Of a DNA stretch of 64,000 bases, positions 34,801-48,840 are shown one piece after another. The first letter of the stretch is position 1. Each line of letters begins with the position of its first letter. A program made the translations under genes and the position numbers. This DNA comes from Bolinopsis microptera (taxonomy: Eukaryota > Ctenophora > Tentaculata > Lobata > Bolinopsidae), in assembly GCF_026151205.1 (NCBI RefSeq), contig NC_087076.1, positions 9,462,902 through 9,526,901 on the forward strand, written 5' to 3'. The notes below the pieces were generated by a model, which saw only the letters and a list, made by a program, of their open reading frames with translations, was not told the origin of the DNA and made no database searches.

Positions 34801-37800
34801 TGAATTAACCAACAGGTGAAAGAAAAATATCAAATTGAATTAAATTTTAACAATAAATTAGTTTAGACTAATCGTAAGTAAGTTAGTATATTAGTAGTAG
34901 ATAGTAGATTTTAAAAATATTTTAATAAAACCCCGCCAATCCAATTTTGATTTCTAGTATAAAAACTGAACCCATTTTTTTTTTCCCCCCCCAATGTTTT
35001 AGCTGCGATAAACCGTCTGCTTTTTACTCCCTCCCCGATCCGAACTACCAAGAAGCGTCTTTCCCCCTACTAGCCGATGTGCAGACCCGAAGAATAAATC
35101 CACTACTAAAAACAGGGTTTCCATAGAAAGCCTCTTTAACTTATACCTGGCATTTTAATTTTATTGGGGGTTTAATATATATAAATTTAAGAACAAGCGT
35201 TTGATGTCCCACAGTCCCCCCCCCCCCACCCCAGACAAAGAAAATGAGTTTTAAAAATTATTCCCAACAAATCTTTATAACATCCAATTTTGGGTAAAAA
35301 AAACATTTTCGGAAACATCTTCAGGTACCTAATAAAAGAAATAAAGGGGTTAATAACTAACCCATAAATTTATAAATCCAAAGAAAATTTTTTTAAAATT
35401 TTGAACTAAAGGAAGGTTAGCCTTGTCAAAAAAAGAAGCAATAACTCCTTCAAAAATGGAAATGGAAAAAGCACTCGGGTTTCATGGGGGGGGGTTGTTT
35501 GTTGAAGTGCCCCCCCAAAACTAGTTCCCCCCGAAAAAAAATAACAGTCCCACCCACCCCCCCCTGCCATAAGGGTTGGGAAAAATAAAATTTAAGGACC
35601 ATATCAAAAGCTTGTTTTTATTTTTCAAATAAAAAGTGGCATAACCAAAAAGGATCCACACATTGAATTAAATACATAATGGTTTTTCCAAAGTTTTTCT
35701 GAGTTTTTTGTATAAAAGTAGAACATGTGTCCGTTTTTAACTTCCGAAATCACTAAGACTAAAAGAATTCTTAGGATAAAAACAATATAGAAGCTCAAAA
35801 TCAGGTCCCTAAATTGGAAAGGTTATGTTTGAAGTTTCCCCCCCCTAAATTTAGGTGAGCCTTGCTAAACTGTAAAGTGGCTCCACTATCAATCAGATGA
35901 AAAACATCCATCAAACTAAATGTTTTTAATGAAAAGGTCCTACAATAATTTATAAATAGTGTACTTTCTTTATGATTCGGTTACTCTTTCATTCTAAGTT
36001 TCCCCTAAGGTTAACACGTCCCCAAAACCATAGCAAAAGAAAAGGAAAATGGAACCATAATTTTACAAAATGAATATATAGGACTATTGTTTAGCCGAGA
36101 AACAGGGTTCCCCTGGGAAGCATTTGTCTTATCTTTGACTCCCATTATAACATAAACAAACTTTTCACTTCCCCTATCATGACGAACACCCCTTTACAAA
36201 TATCTTTGGATTGGCCCAAGATTATCCCTGTTTTTGTTAACCAGTGGTTTAATCCACTGCCTGGCCGTGGCAATGTTGGGGTTTTTTGAGGAGTCCCCCC
36301 TTCTCCGCCAAAGATTGCCCCTGATCTTTTAAACATAAACTGAAAAATTGTCACCCTTTTGCCCGGTGTTTCTATCCTGGTGTGGAAGGTCCCCACCACC
36401 GTTGTAACTTGTCCGTGGTCGGGTTTTAGAGGTAGAACGAACAAACGTCGGAGAAGTCACCCCCCCTCCCCAATGGAGGACCTACCCAAACTTTTTTTTT
36501 CAAATAACGTCCCCTATCCAGTTTGGCACCGGCCGTCCCACACCTCCCGAAACAGGGTGGGGGAGAAATAACCACGTATTGGTGGTTATCCAGGGAAACC
36601 ACAGGGGAGCAATATAGAACTGTTCGAGTGTACCCCCCCACCCCCCCCTGCAAGGTGGGGAAGCCCACCTGGCCCGTACGAATGGTTTTTTCCACCTTCG
36701 AAGAAGAAGTTTTGTTAGAATCAATCTTTTTTTCGGATAAGTTTTTTGAGTTTTCGACAAGCACTCTTTCAGCTCGGTCCCGCCGGAATCTTAGGGCTAA
36801 CCATCATTGTTCCCAAATTGATGAATAAACGGGGGCGGGAGAACGGGAACCATTGGGAATAGAAAGAAGGCGGACTGTAGACATGGTTTAGGTTGGGTGA
36901 TCCAATAGTAAATAGAAATTAGAACCTAGAATCAAAGTTTGTTTTCCTTACATACAGGTTACCCCCCAGTTCCGGGAGGGGTTTTCCCCAATTCCCGACG
37001 TCAAAATGGTTAAATTTGTTATGTCGAGGATAACAAGTAAAATCCCCCTCCCCAGGGGTCACCGTCGATGCCTGAACCTTCCATCCTAATATTAAGACCT
37101 ACTACGACTACTGAGTCCCCCCCCCGCAGTTTGACATTAGAGAAAAATTTCTGAAAAAACTGGTACCCCCCCTTTTTGTTCCATCAAAAAAACCCGCTCC
37201 CCCATCCGTCCCCCTATGGTATCTCCTTGTTGACTGGGTTTTTGACACGTTTTTTTCATCAAGTGTTTCCATTCCAAGAATAAACCTACTTTTTCTCATG
37301 TAGTCAGTAAACCTGCTTAATAAATACGCCCAATTTTTTTTGTTACAACAGAGGCTTTTTCCTCCCCGTTTTGTAATTCCGGACTTAGTTTGGTTGGTTT
37401 ACCAAATCAACCCTTCAAAAATTGGCCCAATAAAAAGCTCTGAAAGCTGAGGGTCCTTAACGAGGCAAAAGGATCCAGTGTTTTGAACTCCCTCCAAACC
37501 ATCCCCATTCCGTGATCGACCCATTCAGTTCCCCCCTATAGCAAACAGTTTTAGGGCCCTTCCCCCCATTTTTGCCAAAATCGGGGTTTTAAAGAAAGAA
37601 TCACATATAATGGGCCTTGTAGTCACCCAAAAGGCCAAAAGCCTTCCTGAGCCGCCGACGTTTAAGTATTTTTGTGAAAATCAAAATGAACTGGATTGAT
37701 GCCAGTCTAAACCAGTGATTTGTAAGTGCCATCTTCTCCTAAGGCCGATAAGTAGATCCCCACCATAAATTTCGCGTTCCAAGGAAGCGTAAAAAATGAG

Positions 37801-40800
37801 TCAGCAAATGTAACACCAAGCCCCTGAACAAGTTTACCACCCCTTGGTAAATCCACACCCCTCTTGGATTTGGCTGTTAAAAAGCCTGGATGCGGGTGGA
37901 CCCCCCCTTCAAACAACCAGGTATTTTTTATTCCAAATCCAACCTTTCTTAATGCTTGTGTGAAAATTTTTTTTTCAAGCAAGGGTAAAGACAGTAAAGG
38001 CTTTCCTGGGTTTGAAAAATGGCGGTAAAGTTGCTTTTGAAGCGTTTTTTTGGGTTTGGTCCCCCCTGATTTGGGTACCCTGCTTCCCGAGTTTCAATTC
38101 GATATCCTCATGTATACCTCTTAGCTGTCACCCCCCCCCCCCCCTTTTTGGCAGGAATCAAACCCCCTTCTTGAGTCCTGTTTCCGTCAATCCAATAGGT
38201 GTTGACCCCCAGTTTTTTCCTTTGTGCCAAGGCACCCCCCATTTTTGGTAAGGGATACGTAAAAGTTCCCCCAAGTTTTTTTGTTGTTACAGGGAAAGGG
38301 TTTTTTTTGCCTAGTTTTTGTCCAACTGAATCTCCTTTCTCAAAAAACATCAGGGTCCCCAACATTTATGGTGGCACGAGACCCTTGAATCAAGCTTTTT
38401 GTGACCTAAAATTTGGTAACTAAAAAAAATAATGAACCATAAACCGGCCTGCTACGAAAAAGCCCGATCCCATTTAATTGGTTTGAAACGAGGCACTATA
38501 GTCACGGAGAAAAATGGCCCCAAACGGCCAACCTTCCTCAATAACCAAAGTACCCAGTTTGGTGTTAGAGAGCCTAGTTAATCCACATCACTGCAACTTT
38601 GCAATGTTTGAGGTCCCCTTTTAACAAAAGCAAGGCCCCCCCGAAAAGGTGAAAGGGAAACCGTCCTGTTTGGGGTTTTTAGTAGGGACAAAGTGAATCC
38701 CAATCAGCCAATCTTCCATCTCTCCACTTTGCCTGGGTATATAAAAATGAGTAAATTAAAGACTCGTCGCCAACCGTAAAAAATAAGAGAAACTACCTGC
38801 TGTTTTGTCCCCCGCTTTATAACAGATGTACTCAACGGTACAATAATTATTTACAATATCCGTTTATAATTATAAATCAATAAAAGGTTTTCGATATTCC
38901 CCGTTGGGGGGCCCAAACGTTGTTCATTTTATATTTTATCACCAACAGAAAAACAAGTTAAAAAACCCCAACTAAAACATGACACCCTGACCCGTCCCCT
39001 TACCACACTAATTGTATTTATCTGGTTGGAACGTATAATCAAGAACTCCGGGCGTCCCCCCTGGCGTCCCACGTCGTCTTCAGGAAAAGAAGAGGCTTGA
39101 AAACCCACCAGAGATCCCGCGCAACAATCACCCCAGCCGGTGCCAACCGGCTGGAGCAAACTCCCTGATTTTAGCCAGCCCCCAGCCGGTGCAAGCACAA
39201 CTTCCTGGAGTCCCCACTATAAATCGAATTACCAGTTTTAAAGTCACCCCCCCTCACCCTGGTCGACTTTTATTGGGTGTGGCAGATGGATGGGGGAGCT
39301 CCATCCCCAATCCCTTGCCTGCCCTTGCCCCCCGTGTGGTTTAAGGAAAAACTTGGGACCTGTTTCTGGGCGGGGCAGCAAAAACGAAGGGAGCAGACCC
39401 CAAACAACCTCTCGTTTTAAATTGGTTTTTGTTTTTCCCCTTTTTACCTGCAACAGAGACCCAAATCAATACCCCCCTTTTTACCCCTTGTAAGCCCCAA
39501 GGTTTAGAGGGGAAAAACCCCGACTTCCTTACCTGATAAAAAAGAGACAAAATATGAATATTTTAAATAAATGTAAATTTCCAAATTGCAAAAGATTTGC
39601 GTATAATAACAGGCCCCTGTTACCAAGGCCAAACAAATCTGTTAAATCTGACCAAAGTACTTTCCTCGCCTCAATAATAATATAAAATAACCAATGCCCC
39701 TATGAATTCAAAACTAAAGAAAAAAATGTCCCCCCCCCCCCCCGTTAAAATACAAATAACCCCAAAACCCCTTCCCCGGGGGGGGGGGGGGCCCCCCCCC
39801 CCCAAAAAATGCCCCCCTTTTTTTTTTTTTGCCCCGGTTCCTTTTCAAAGGGTTTTTCCAAAAAGAAATAAGAAAAAAATTTTTAAAAAAACCCCAAAAA
39901 AAAAAGAAAAAAGGGGGGAAAAACCAAAAATAAAAAGGGCCCCCTTTTTTATGGGGCCCAAATAAAAAAAAAAAATTTAAAAATTGGGGGCCCCTTAACC
40001 CCGAAAAATCCAAAAAAAAAGAAACAAAAGGAGGAACCCTTTTTAAAAAAAGCCCCCCCTTTTTTTACCCTTGGGGACCCGGGGCCCCCCTTTTTTGGGG
40101 AAAAAAAGGGGGCCCCCCTTTTTTCCCCCTTTTCCCCCCCCCCGGGGTAAAAATTTGGGGAACGCCCCCCCCCCCTTTTTTTTGGGGGAAAGGAAAAAAA
40201 TAAAAAAAAAAAATACAAGCGGGGTTTTCCCCCGAAAGGGCCCCCCAAAGGGGAAATTTTTTTAAAAATTTAATTTTTTAAAAAAAAAAAACCCCCCAAA
40301 AACGAATACAAAAAAACCCTTTTTCCCCCAAAAATTTTTAACCCCCCCGGGAAAAAATTTTGGTTTTTAAAAATTTTTTTTCCCCCCTTTTTAAAAAGGG
40401 TCCCCGTTTCCCCCCCCCCAAAAAAAACCCCAGGGAAAAAAAAAAGAAAAACCCAAAGGGGTTTTAATAAAAATTTTAAAAAAATCCCCCTTTTCCCCCC
40501 CCAATTTTTTTGGATTTAAAATTGTTTCCCCCTAATTTTTTAAAGGGCCCCCCCGGAAAAAACCCCCAAAAAAATTTAAAAACCCCAATTTTAAAAAAAA
40601 AAAAAAACAATAAAATTTAAGTTTTAAAAATGGGGGGAAAAAAAAATAACCCAAAAAAAACCCCGAAAATTTTAAAAACCCCAAAAAAGAATTTTGGGGT
40701 TTTTTTTTAGAAAATTTTCCCCCTAAAACCCCCCCCAAAAACTTCAAATTTTGGGTGGGAAAAAGAAAACGCCCAAAAACCCTCAAAAAATTTGGGGGGG

Positions 40801-43800
40801 TTTTAAAAAAATTTTCCCCCCCCCCTTTTTTTTTTGGTTTTAAAAAAAAGAAAACCTGGTTTTCCCCCCCCAAAAAAAAAATGGAAAAAAAATAATTTTA
40901 ATTTCCCCAAAAAAAAATTTTAAGAACAAAAAAATTTCCCGGGGAAAGAATACCCCAACCTTAAAACCCCAAAAACCCCCCAAAAAAAAAAAAAAAAAAA
41001 AATTTAAAAAATTAATTTGAATTAAAAAAAAACCGGAAGGGCCCCCCCCAAAAAAATTAAACCTAAAAAACTTAATTTTGAAAAAAGAAAAGTTGGGAAA
41101 AAAAAACCCAAAAAAAAGGGGGGGGGGGGTTTTTAACCCCCCCCTTCCCCCCCAACCCTTTAATTTCCCCCTCCCCCCTTTTGGGAAAACGTAAAATTTT
41201 CCTTTTGGGAATAAGCCCCCTTAAAAAAAGAAAAAAAAATAGAGTTAAAATGAAGTGAAAACTTTTCCCCAAGTTTTACTTTTTAGAACCCATTGGCGGG
41301 GGACAACTACTTTTTGTTTTTTCGGAAAAAAAAAAAACGCCCACTAGGGGCAATAAATACTAAAATACAATCCCTTTAAAAAACCCCAAAACGATACAGA
41401 CCCCCGAAAAAATCGTAAGATAACATTAAACCTTCCCCCCCGTTAGGGAAAAACCCAAAAATTAAGAACTAGCGAAAAAAAAATTAAAACTCACAATCAC
41501 TTTTTTTGGAATCATAAAAAAAATTTGTTTTTAAAAAACTTAACCGAATTCCCCCCTTTTCATTACAAAACCGGGACGAAAAAACTAAAAAAACAAAATT
41601 TTGGGGGTTAAACCCCCAAAAATTCCCCCCCCCAAAAAATCCCCCCCCCCAAAACCGGACCGGAAAAATTTCCCAAACGGTTCCCCCCCCCCCCCCCCCA
41701 ACCCTTTTTTCCAACTCCCAAGCTACCCTGAAAAAAAAAAAATTTTCCCCCACTTGAAGAAGAAAAGAAAAGCCCTTTTTTGAAGTTTTCATTAAGATAA
41801 CCAATCGAAAAGGGAATGTTTGGGCCAGACCAGGGAAGGAGAGACCCCCAACCCCCCAAAAAATCAAAAACTTTTGTTCTTTCAAAATTCCTTTCAGCTA
41901 AGGTGAAACCCCGGCCCCACAGCAATAATCAATCCGCCCCCCCGGGGTTTTTAAGAAAATGTTTTTGGGGAAATTTTAAAATCAAAAAGAAAAAAAAGGG
42001 GGTTGGGAAAAAAAAATTTTTGAATACCTAATGACATCAAATTTTGGGAAAAGAATTTTCCCCGTTTTTATTTTTTTTTAGCCGGGGAAATAAAACCCCT
42101 TTTTGGGAAACCCAAAAAAACTAAAACAAAATGCAATCAAACCCCTTAAAAAAAAACAAGTGCCCGAAAAACAATTAATTTTTAAAAAAAACTTTTCAAA
42201 AAGTGCCAAAAAACCTTTAAAACCCTCAGCCAAACCGTAAAAACCAAATTTTTTTCTAGAGGCCCCCCCCTCCCGAAAAACCCCCAAAGGGAAAAACCCC
42301 CCCCCCCCCTTTTTGTAAATTTCCCCCAAACCATCCCAAACCCACTCCTGTCCCCAAAAATAAAAATTTTAAACAAAAATTTTCCCAAATAAAAATTTTT
42401 CTACATTTCCCCTCCCCCAAAACTTTTTTTGTAATCAGTTTTTTTTTTTTAAAAAACTGAAAAAAGTTTTTATCTTACCCAGGGCCCCCCCTTGACACAG
42501 ACCCCCTCATTTTTAGAAAACCCCCAATATCCCCGCCCCCCCCCTTTAAAAACCGTCCCCCCCCCCCCAAAATTTTTCCCGTTTTTTTAAAATCGGTTTT
42601 TCCAAAAAGGCCCCAAAAAAAAACCCTTTTTGCCCTCCACCTAAAAAAAAGGGTCGTAAAGTAATGAGTAAAACCAAAAACCCCAAATTTTTCCCGGGCC
42701 CAATTTTTTAAAAAACCGTTAATTTCGTCCCCCCCCCCCCCCCAAAAAACGGTCCCCCCAAACGCGAAAAAAACAATAAAAAAAATTTTAAATTTTAACC
42801 CCCAGGCAAAAACCCCAACAACTCCCCGATAAGGTTTGAAATAAAAAAATATAACATTGCAAAAGATCACTAAATTTTTAAATTTTTTTCTTGGGGGTTT
42901 TTTTTTTAAACCACATTTTTCCCCCCCCACCCCCCCCCCAAAATCCCAAATTTGGCGTTTTATTTTTAAGGGGGGAGAATTTGTTTTTTTTTGACGGTCC
43001 CCAAAAAAAAAAAACAAAACATTATAACAGGAAAACCCCCCCAAACCCCTACCCCAAATATTTTTTTCCTGCTCCCCCAAGTTTATCAGGTAGCTCGAGC
43101 GTCCCCCCCCCCAGAGTTTTGGGGCCCCCTTTGTAAAAGGCGAAACCCCAAAAAAAAAACCAAAAAGCTTGGAAAAACTTGCAGAGTTAAAAAAAATGGG
43201 AAAACCCCCAAGGAAGGGAAAAGGCCAGAAGATTTGGGAAAAGGGTTTTTCCCTTTTGCTTTCCCCTCGAAAACACCCCCCCCAACAAAAAACCCGGGCT
43301 AAAACAGGGAAAACAAAACCCCGGAAGATTTTTTTGAAACCGGGGGATCCCCACCACGGGAAAAATTTGTAGATCTAAAAGTAAAAATTTTCCAAGACAC
43401 ATATATTTGGCTAAAAAGTAAAAAAAAAAAAAAAGTTTTTTTTTCCGTAAAAAAAAAAGGTTCAACAAGGGAAGTCCAACTCCCCACCCGATAGTCCGAC
43501 AGCAGGGGGAAATCAGGAAAAACCCGTGGCCACCCCAAACTCCCAACCCTACCCTTTTCCCCCCCCCCTCCCCAAAACCAAACCCTCTGGGGAGAATGCG
43601 CCCCCCAAAGATAGAAAAAAAAAAACATTTTCCCCCGACCAAAAAACAAATATATGAAAAAAACCTTAACGGTAAAAGGGAACACCCGCAAAATACGAAA
43701 ACCCTTATCATCCCCGAATCATCTTTAAAAATTTTATCCGGTTTTTAAAATCTTACCCGGGCCCAAAACCCAAAAAAATTTTCCCCCTGTCCACAGTGCT

Positions 43801-44900
43801 TACAAAAAATATTTGTCCCCTTTCCCCAAAGGCTGTGCGCCCCCAGAGTCCCCAAAGAGCCCGTGGGGTGAATACAGTTTTAAATTGAAAGGGGGCCCCC
43901 TTTTTTACCCCCCCAAATTTTTAAAAAAGGGTTTTTTAAGGTAAATCCCCCCTTTTTAATTGATAGAACCCCCCAAAATTTAAAACGGGCCCAAAAAACC
44001 CCGTTGGAAATTCGGGAAAAATTAAAAAAGACCAAGACTCCCCGAAAACCCCCCCGAAAAAAAAAAACCCATCCTCCGCCCCCCCGGTCCCCCCCCCCCC
44101 CAAAAAATTCTATTTCAAAAAACGGGGGCAAAACTTTTTGTAAAAAATGCTACAGTTTTTGGGGCGAACTTTCCCCTTGTTTTTTTCCCTTTTCCCCATT
44201 AAACGCTTTTTTCCCGGGGCCCCAAACCAACTAAAATTGGAATTTTTTTCGTCACAATTAAAGTGCCGGGGATAACCCAAAAGCCCAAAGTAACTCATAT
44301 TTGGAAAAACGAAACCCACAGCATGCATCGGGGCCCCTAATTAATGGCGCCCCCCCGGGGCCAAAAACCCTAAAAAATTAAAAAAAAATTCTTGGGCGGG
44401 TTTTTAAAAAATATCCGAAAATATCCCACCTTTTAGCTGTAGAATGTGTCAGTGTGTATACGTGCGTTGAAAGCGGAAAAAAAAGACAAGTTGTCAACTG
44501 TACGGGCAAGTGCATTATGATTGTGTATATAGAAAATGATATGGTTATAACTTTATAATTAAAGGGTGTAAATGTAAAACTTGACAAGTATGATTGTTTG
44601 GTCTGCAACATCTTTTTTTTTTTTTTGCCCCTGTTCACTGTGAGATAAATTTCAGTCACACTTTTGACTTATCCTGCTGTTTAGTGCTAATAATTGCTAT
44701 TGCTTTTCAATTTCAAAACATATCCCCAAACAATAAGATCCTCTTGTCGACACACCTTGGTAACAGTTTAGAGCTCCTTCAGGCCTATATACTTATATAA
44801 GTTTTGGTGTGATTTTTGGGAGACCCGAAATTGAAGGATATTCTAGGGCCCAAATTTTTTTTTTTTTTTATTTTTTTTTTTATTAAAATACTCTTTCAAA
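25880..44900. other. homopolymer-inflated block, probably unpolished sequence; no gene readable
   Basis: From about 25.9 kb the text becomes enriched in runs of C, G, A and T. By 39.7-44.4 kb nearly every base sits in a run of three to ten. Frames in this block give Lys/Pro/Phe/Gly-rich strings, which are the codons AAA, CCC, TTT and GGG. No domain, splice-consistent exon or transposon end could be recognised. The change at both borders is gradual. This is most simply low-coverage, uncorrected long-read sequence. Any gene continuing into it, such as the 5' end of the receptor, cannot be judged. Confidence 0.75.
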
Positions 44901-45100
44901 TTTTACAGTGTAAGCAATAGTGGGAATACAAAAATAGTATCGTTCAAAAATATCCGCCCCCATATGTAGAATATTGATGGGCACCCAAACGGTAAACACA
45001 TAGTGAACTATGTCACGCAGTAACCTTGGACACAATTACATAGAATTTATCTAAATCCAAAAATTTTTGAAAAAAACTATCTTAATAAAAACAATTTCCA
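44901..45100. other. transition back to readable sequence
   Basis: Homopolymer runs fade out and composition returns to that of the left third of the window. No feature recognised. Confidence 0.4.
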
Positions 45101-45129
45101 GGGGGAATAATGTGGATATATAGTACAAT

Positions 45130-48100
45130 ATTGGTATTTCAATACGTCAAATTCCAGGATACATTAGATTCAGGTCTCGATATGGTCATTAATGTGCTGA
45201 GAAGGTGTGCGGGGTTGAGTGTGATATGATGTTGAAAGATAGGAAGGAGGATAAAAAATAGATAAAACAAAAATAATAATAATATGGGGAGCAAAGAAAA
45301 GAGAATATGATTGGTTGGTGGTTTCACAATTCCAATAAAACATTCCCATTGCATGCTTATGACCTCAGCTTTTGTGAAAAGACTAGATGACACCATCTGT
45401 CTTACCTGTAAAGGGAGCCTTCCTCAGTATATTATTGGTTCTGTAGAAAAATGATTTTGCCAGTGGGCTATATGAGTTAAAAAATTACTATATTAATGTA
45501 GTGTGAAATTCTGAACTTAACTTAGGTATATTCGATGACAAATTAGACAGAATGTCGAGGGGCAAAGTCTTAGTCGAGAAGTGCCTGATATAAAGAAGAG
45601 GAGGTTAGTCGAGGCGGGGGGGGGGGGCGGGACAGCGAACAGGAATTAAATTGTTCAGAACTTTTTGTGGAAAAAATAAGGTATTTCAACGTAAAAATTT
45701 TAGAGGACAAAGGGAGGGGTATGTCGACAAGCTTGCACTTTTTGAAATATTGCTCAGGTGATAATGCGGCCCTCTTCAGACAGAATCCATTTAATAGATC
45801 TCTTTTGGAGACTTTCTAAATTTATCACTAAGTGATTTATTAACATGGGCGCCAGTTTAAGGAACAATTTTCGAATATGGGTTCGAAATAGGGAAGGGTA
45901 AAGCGCCCGGGCCGACGTTTCAGTTCAATGACATTATGGCCATCTCATTGACATACCAGTAGTTGGCAGGCCTTAGTATAAATTCTGTCGCCACTGACTT
46001 ATTCTCAATTTTGCTTAGGTAGTAACATCGACTCCCAAGATTTTTCAAACTCTACTTCACATGAGGAGAGCCATCAAGTTTATATGCGAATGGAGGAGAT
46101 AAAGATGGCTTTCCTGAAAAAATAAGCACTTTACATTTTGCTGGATGGAATTGCATCTTGTTTTATAAGTGCCCAGTCAGAGAGATAGTACTATATCCAT
46201 TCTGTAAATTGGTTATTATTCAGAAAGATGAATGTATTTTACGCCAGATTTTTGTTATCATCGGCATACAAAACATTATCAGTTTTATCCGTAAGGCCAT
46301 GATGAATATCTATTGTATAAAACAATTACAAAAAGTAAGGGACCAAGGATAGAAGCCTGGTGGGACACCAGATATAATGAGAGGGTAGATGACATCTATT
46401 ACCAATCACCACTCTTTTGGTTAACGGCCTTGAAGGTATTGGTAAGAAATTTGAGGAAAGTTGTACCATCCTGTTTTATAAGGTCTTCTAGCTTATGAAG
46501 AAGGGGGATATCATGATTTACAGAAGAATGAAATTGCATTTGCAAAATCAAAATACCACAACATGATTGATATTGTTTTCGTTAAGAGACAATGCCAGGC
46601 TATCACAAAAGTCAACCATTATTGGTTTGTGCAGATTTTGTCTCGGAAAACCATGCTGCTGGGATCAAGATGGGTACTTGTCAAAGAAAAGCAGTTTACG
46701 TTTAACAATGCGTCAAAAAACTTTCATGATTAAAAAGTATGGATATTGGTCTATAATTTTCAAACTCACTCTTCCTTTCCTTTCTTAACTATGGGACACA
46801 TTTTGCAAAAGTTTCCTTCTTCGTGGAATGTAGCCAGGTTGTAGGATCCACGAAAAAAAAATGCATGTAATGTTAGAGGGTTAAGCTAAACTACGGAACA
46901 ATTTTGAGATTTAGTGTGTTAGGCCACATCTCAGAGTCCCTGGGCTTTATTTTGAATTAATATTTGAAAAGAAGATTACGAACATCCCGATGATCGAAGT
47001 CAATATCAAAATCACATCATTGACATAGGAGAGGAGATGTCTGTGTCCATAAAGTGAAGGATCCGGAAAACTGTTTATAAAAAAAGAAAGAATTGAAAGT
47101 TCTGCTTGATCTTTGGGTTTGAAACGTAGCTGTCCAGAAATAATCTAACACAATTAGGAATACGGCAGGAGTTAGATTTTTATACTTAACATGTGACCAT
47201 AACTTCTTAGGTTATTAGCGCATGGATCACTCTATTAAAAAAGGTTTTATTTTTTATCTTATCTTTGGATGTGAGAGCTATCTTAAAACTCCTTTACGGA
47301 TAGTAACAAAAAACTTTAAATCCAATTAGAAATTGAAACCAGAAATTTTAATTCTAGCTCTGAGTCTATCTTTTTTACGGCATGAAGAAAAAAGTTCACT
47401 AACGAACCCACGGGGGTTGGAAATCTGATTTAATAGTCTTACTTTAGGAATATGTATTTCAAATAAAGTTCATTAATGCAGTCTTTAACTAAATTCCAGA
47501 GAATCAGGATCTAGGGGCAATCTAGGAACTTGCCAATTAAAACGAGCATAATTCACGATTTATCATGTCCCAGTTTGCTTTTCATATAATTATAGTTTAC
47601 GTTTTTAGGAGTTTTTCTTAAGGGGTAAAAAAGGAGCTTTCTATGAAAATTTTTGACACGGAGGGATATGATCAGATTTCGCACACGGAATGAGGATCAC
47701 AGACATTCAAGTTTATCGTTTGTGATAGCATAATTACTGAGAAGAATGTCTAATGTATTACCACTTTTTTGGGTGGGTGATTGATCAACTGGGGGGAGAG
47801 AGAAAGATTCAATGAAAGATATATGAAGATTGCTCCCAATGAGAACGTACGGAACTGGATGAGATAGCCAGTCTGTAAGGGGAACAGATTAAAAATCACA
47901 AAAAAATAGATTTTAGCAGGGGGATTCTTTTTGGAACTAGATTGCGAATATCAATAAACCTATGACATAATGATTAGGTAACCAAAGAGTTCCCTACTCT
48001 ATAACAAGCTAAGATTGACAATACTCTTTGATAGGAAAAAGGCACATTTTAACGAGCAAGCATTTCTGAACCTCTAGGCTAACTGGTAGTCGGGTAGTAG

Positions 48101-48840
48101 TTGGCGTCGAGATCAGACGAACAGCCAATTGAACACACCTCCATTTTCCCCTAAACTTTTTAGGGTTATTGGGATCTTGAGGATGAGTATTTCTGTGCGG
48201 TCATTTGCGGAAGATTTCATATTGAGGCAGAAGGTAAAATTTCGTTGACTAGAAATAGATTTTTGAGCCAAGTCTCATTTAGGGAAATTATGTCAGCGCT
48301 TGCTCTATGTTAGTAAAGGATTGAAGTTCGGAAATCTTATTACATCAATGAAGGGATGGGAGGAGATTAGGTGTACTGAAAGGTTGGAAAATATGACCTT
48401 GGACATTTTGGTAGAGTACAGATAGGGAGTTGGGAACCTGGATTTAAGCATGAAGGATTAACAAGAGCTTATCCAAAGAAAGTTAAGAGAGGAAAACAAA
48501 AGAATGAATAAGGACTAGACGCCCAGAGGCAGGTGGACTACTTGATTCTATTCATTCTTACCAGGGAGGAAGAAAATTTCTTATAAACCATGAGGAGATA
48601 ATTACAAAGAAAGTTTTGATGTGGAGCAAGCAAAGAAAATGGTTATAAGATAAGTGGGCTGTACAAGGGAGTAGTGAGGAATGAATATTGAATCTAGGGG
48701 GAATACAGTGTTCTTGGGACCTATGTGGAGAGAAGAATTGGGGAGAGTGAAAGTAAGTCATGTGAGAGAATAGAGATGAAACATATGATTATGATAATTG
48801 TTGTTGATGTGTGGGGGTTGTACATGAATTCAATAGAAAA
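45130..48840 (-). mobile_element. decayed LINE (endonuclease plus reverse transcriptase), CR1/L2-like
   Basis: On the minus strand, broken frames follow the usual LINE order. Endonuclease pieces come first: SLNETWLKN near 48290, then ILLGSN… and SPTQKSGNTLDILLSNYAI at about 47.72-47.84 kb. RT pieces follow: ASILGPLLFVI near 46.3 kb, with CFVCR where the catalytic box would be. The C-terminal region LQKRSIKWILSEEG lies near 45.8 kb. Stops and frameshifts are frequent, so it is inactive, or some indels may be sequencing error because the noisy block adjoins. The 5' end (48525-48815) has a second copy at 63510-63800. Clade is inferred from the apparent lack of RNase H. Confidence 0.72.

Noticed and set aside
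39700-44400. Many 80-200 codon frames rich in Lys, Pro, Phe and Gly
   Set aside because: They arise from A, C, T and G runs in the homopolymer-inflated block and have no domains.
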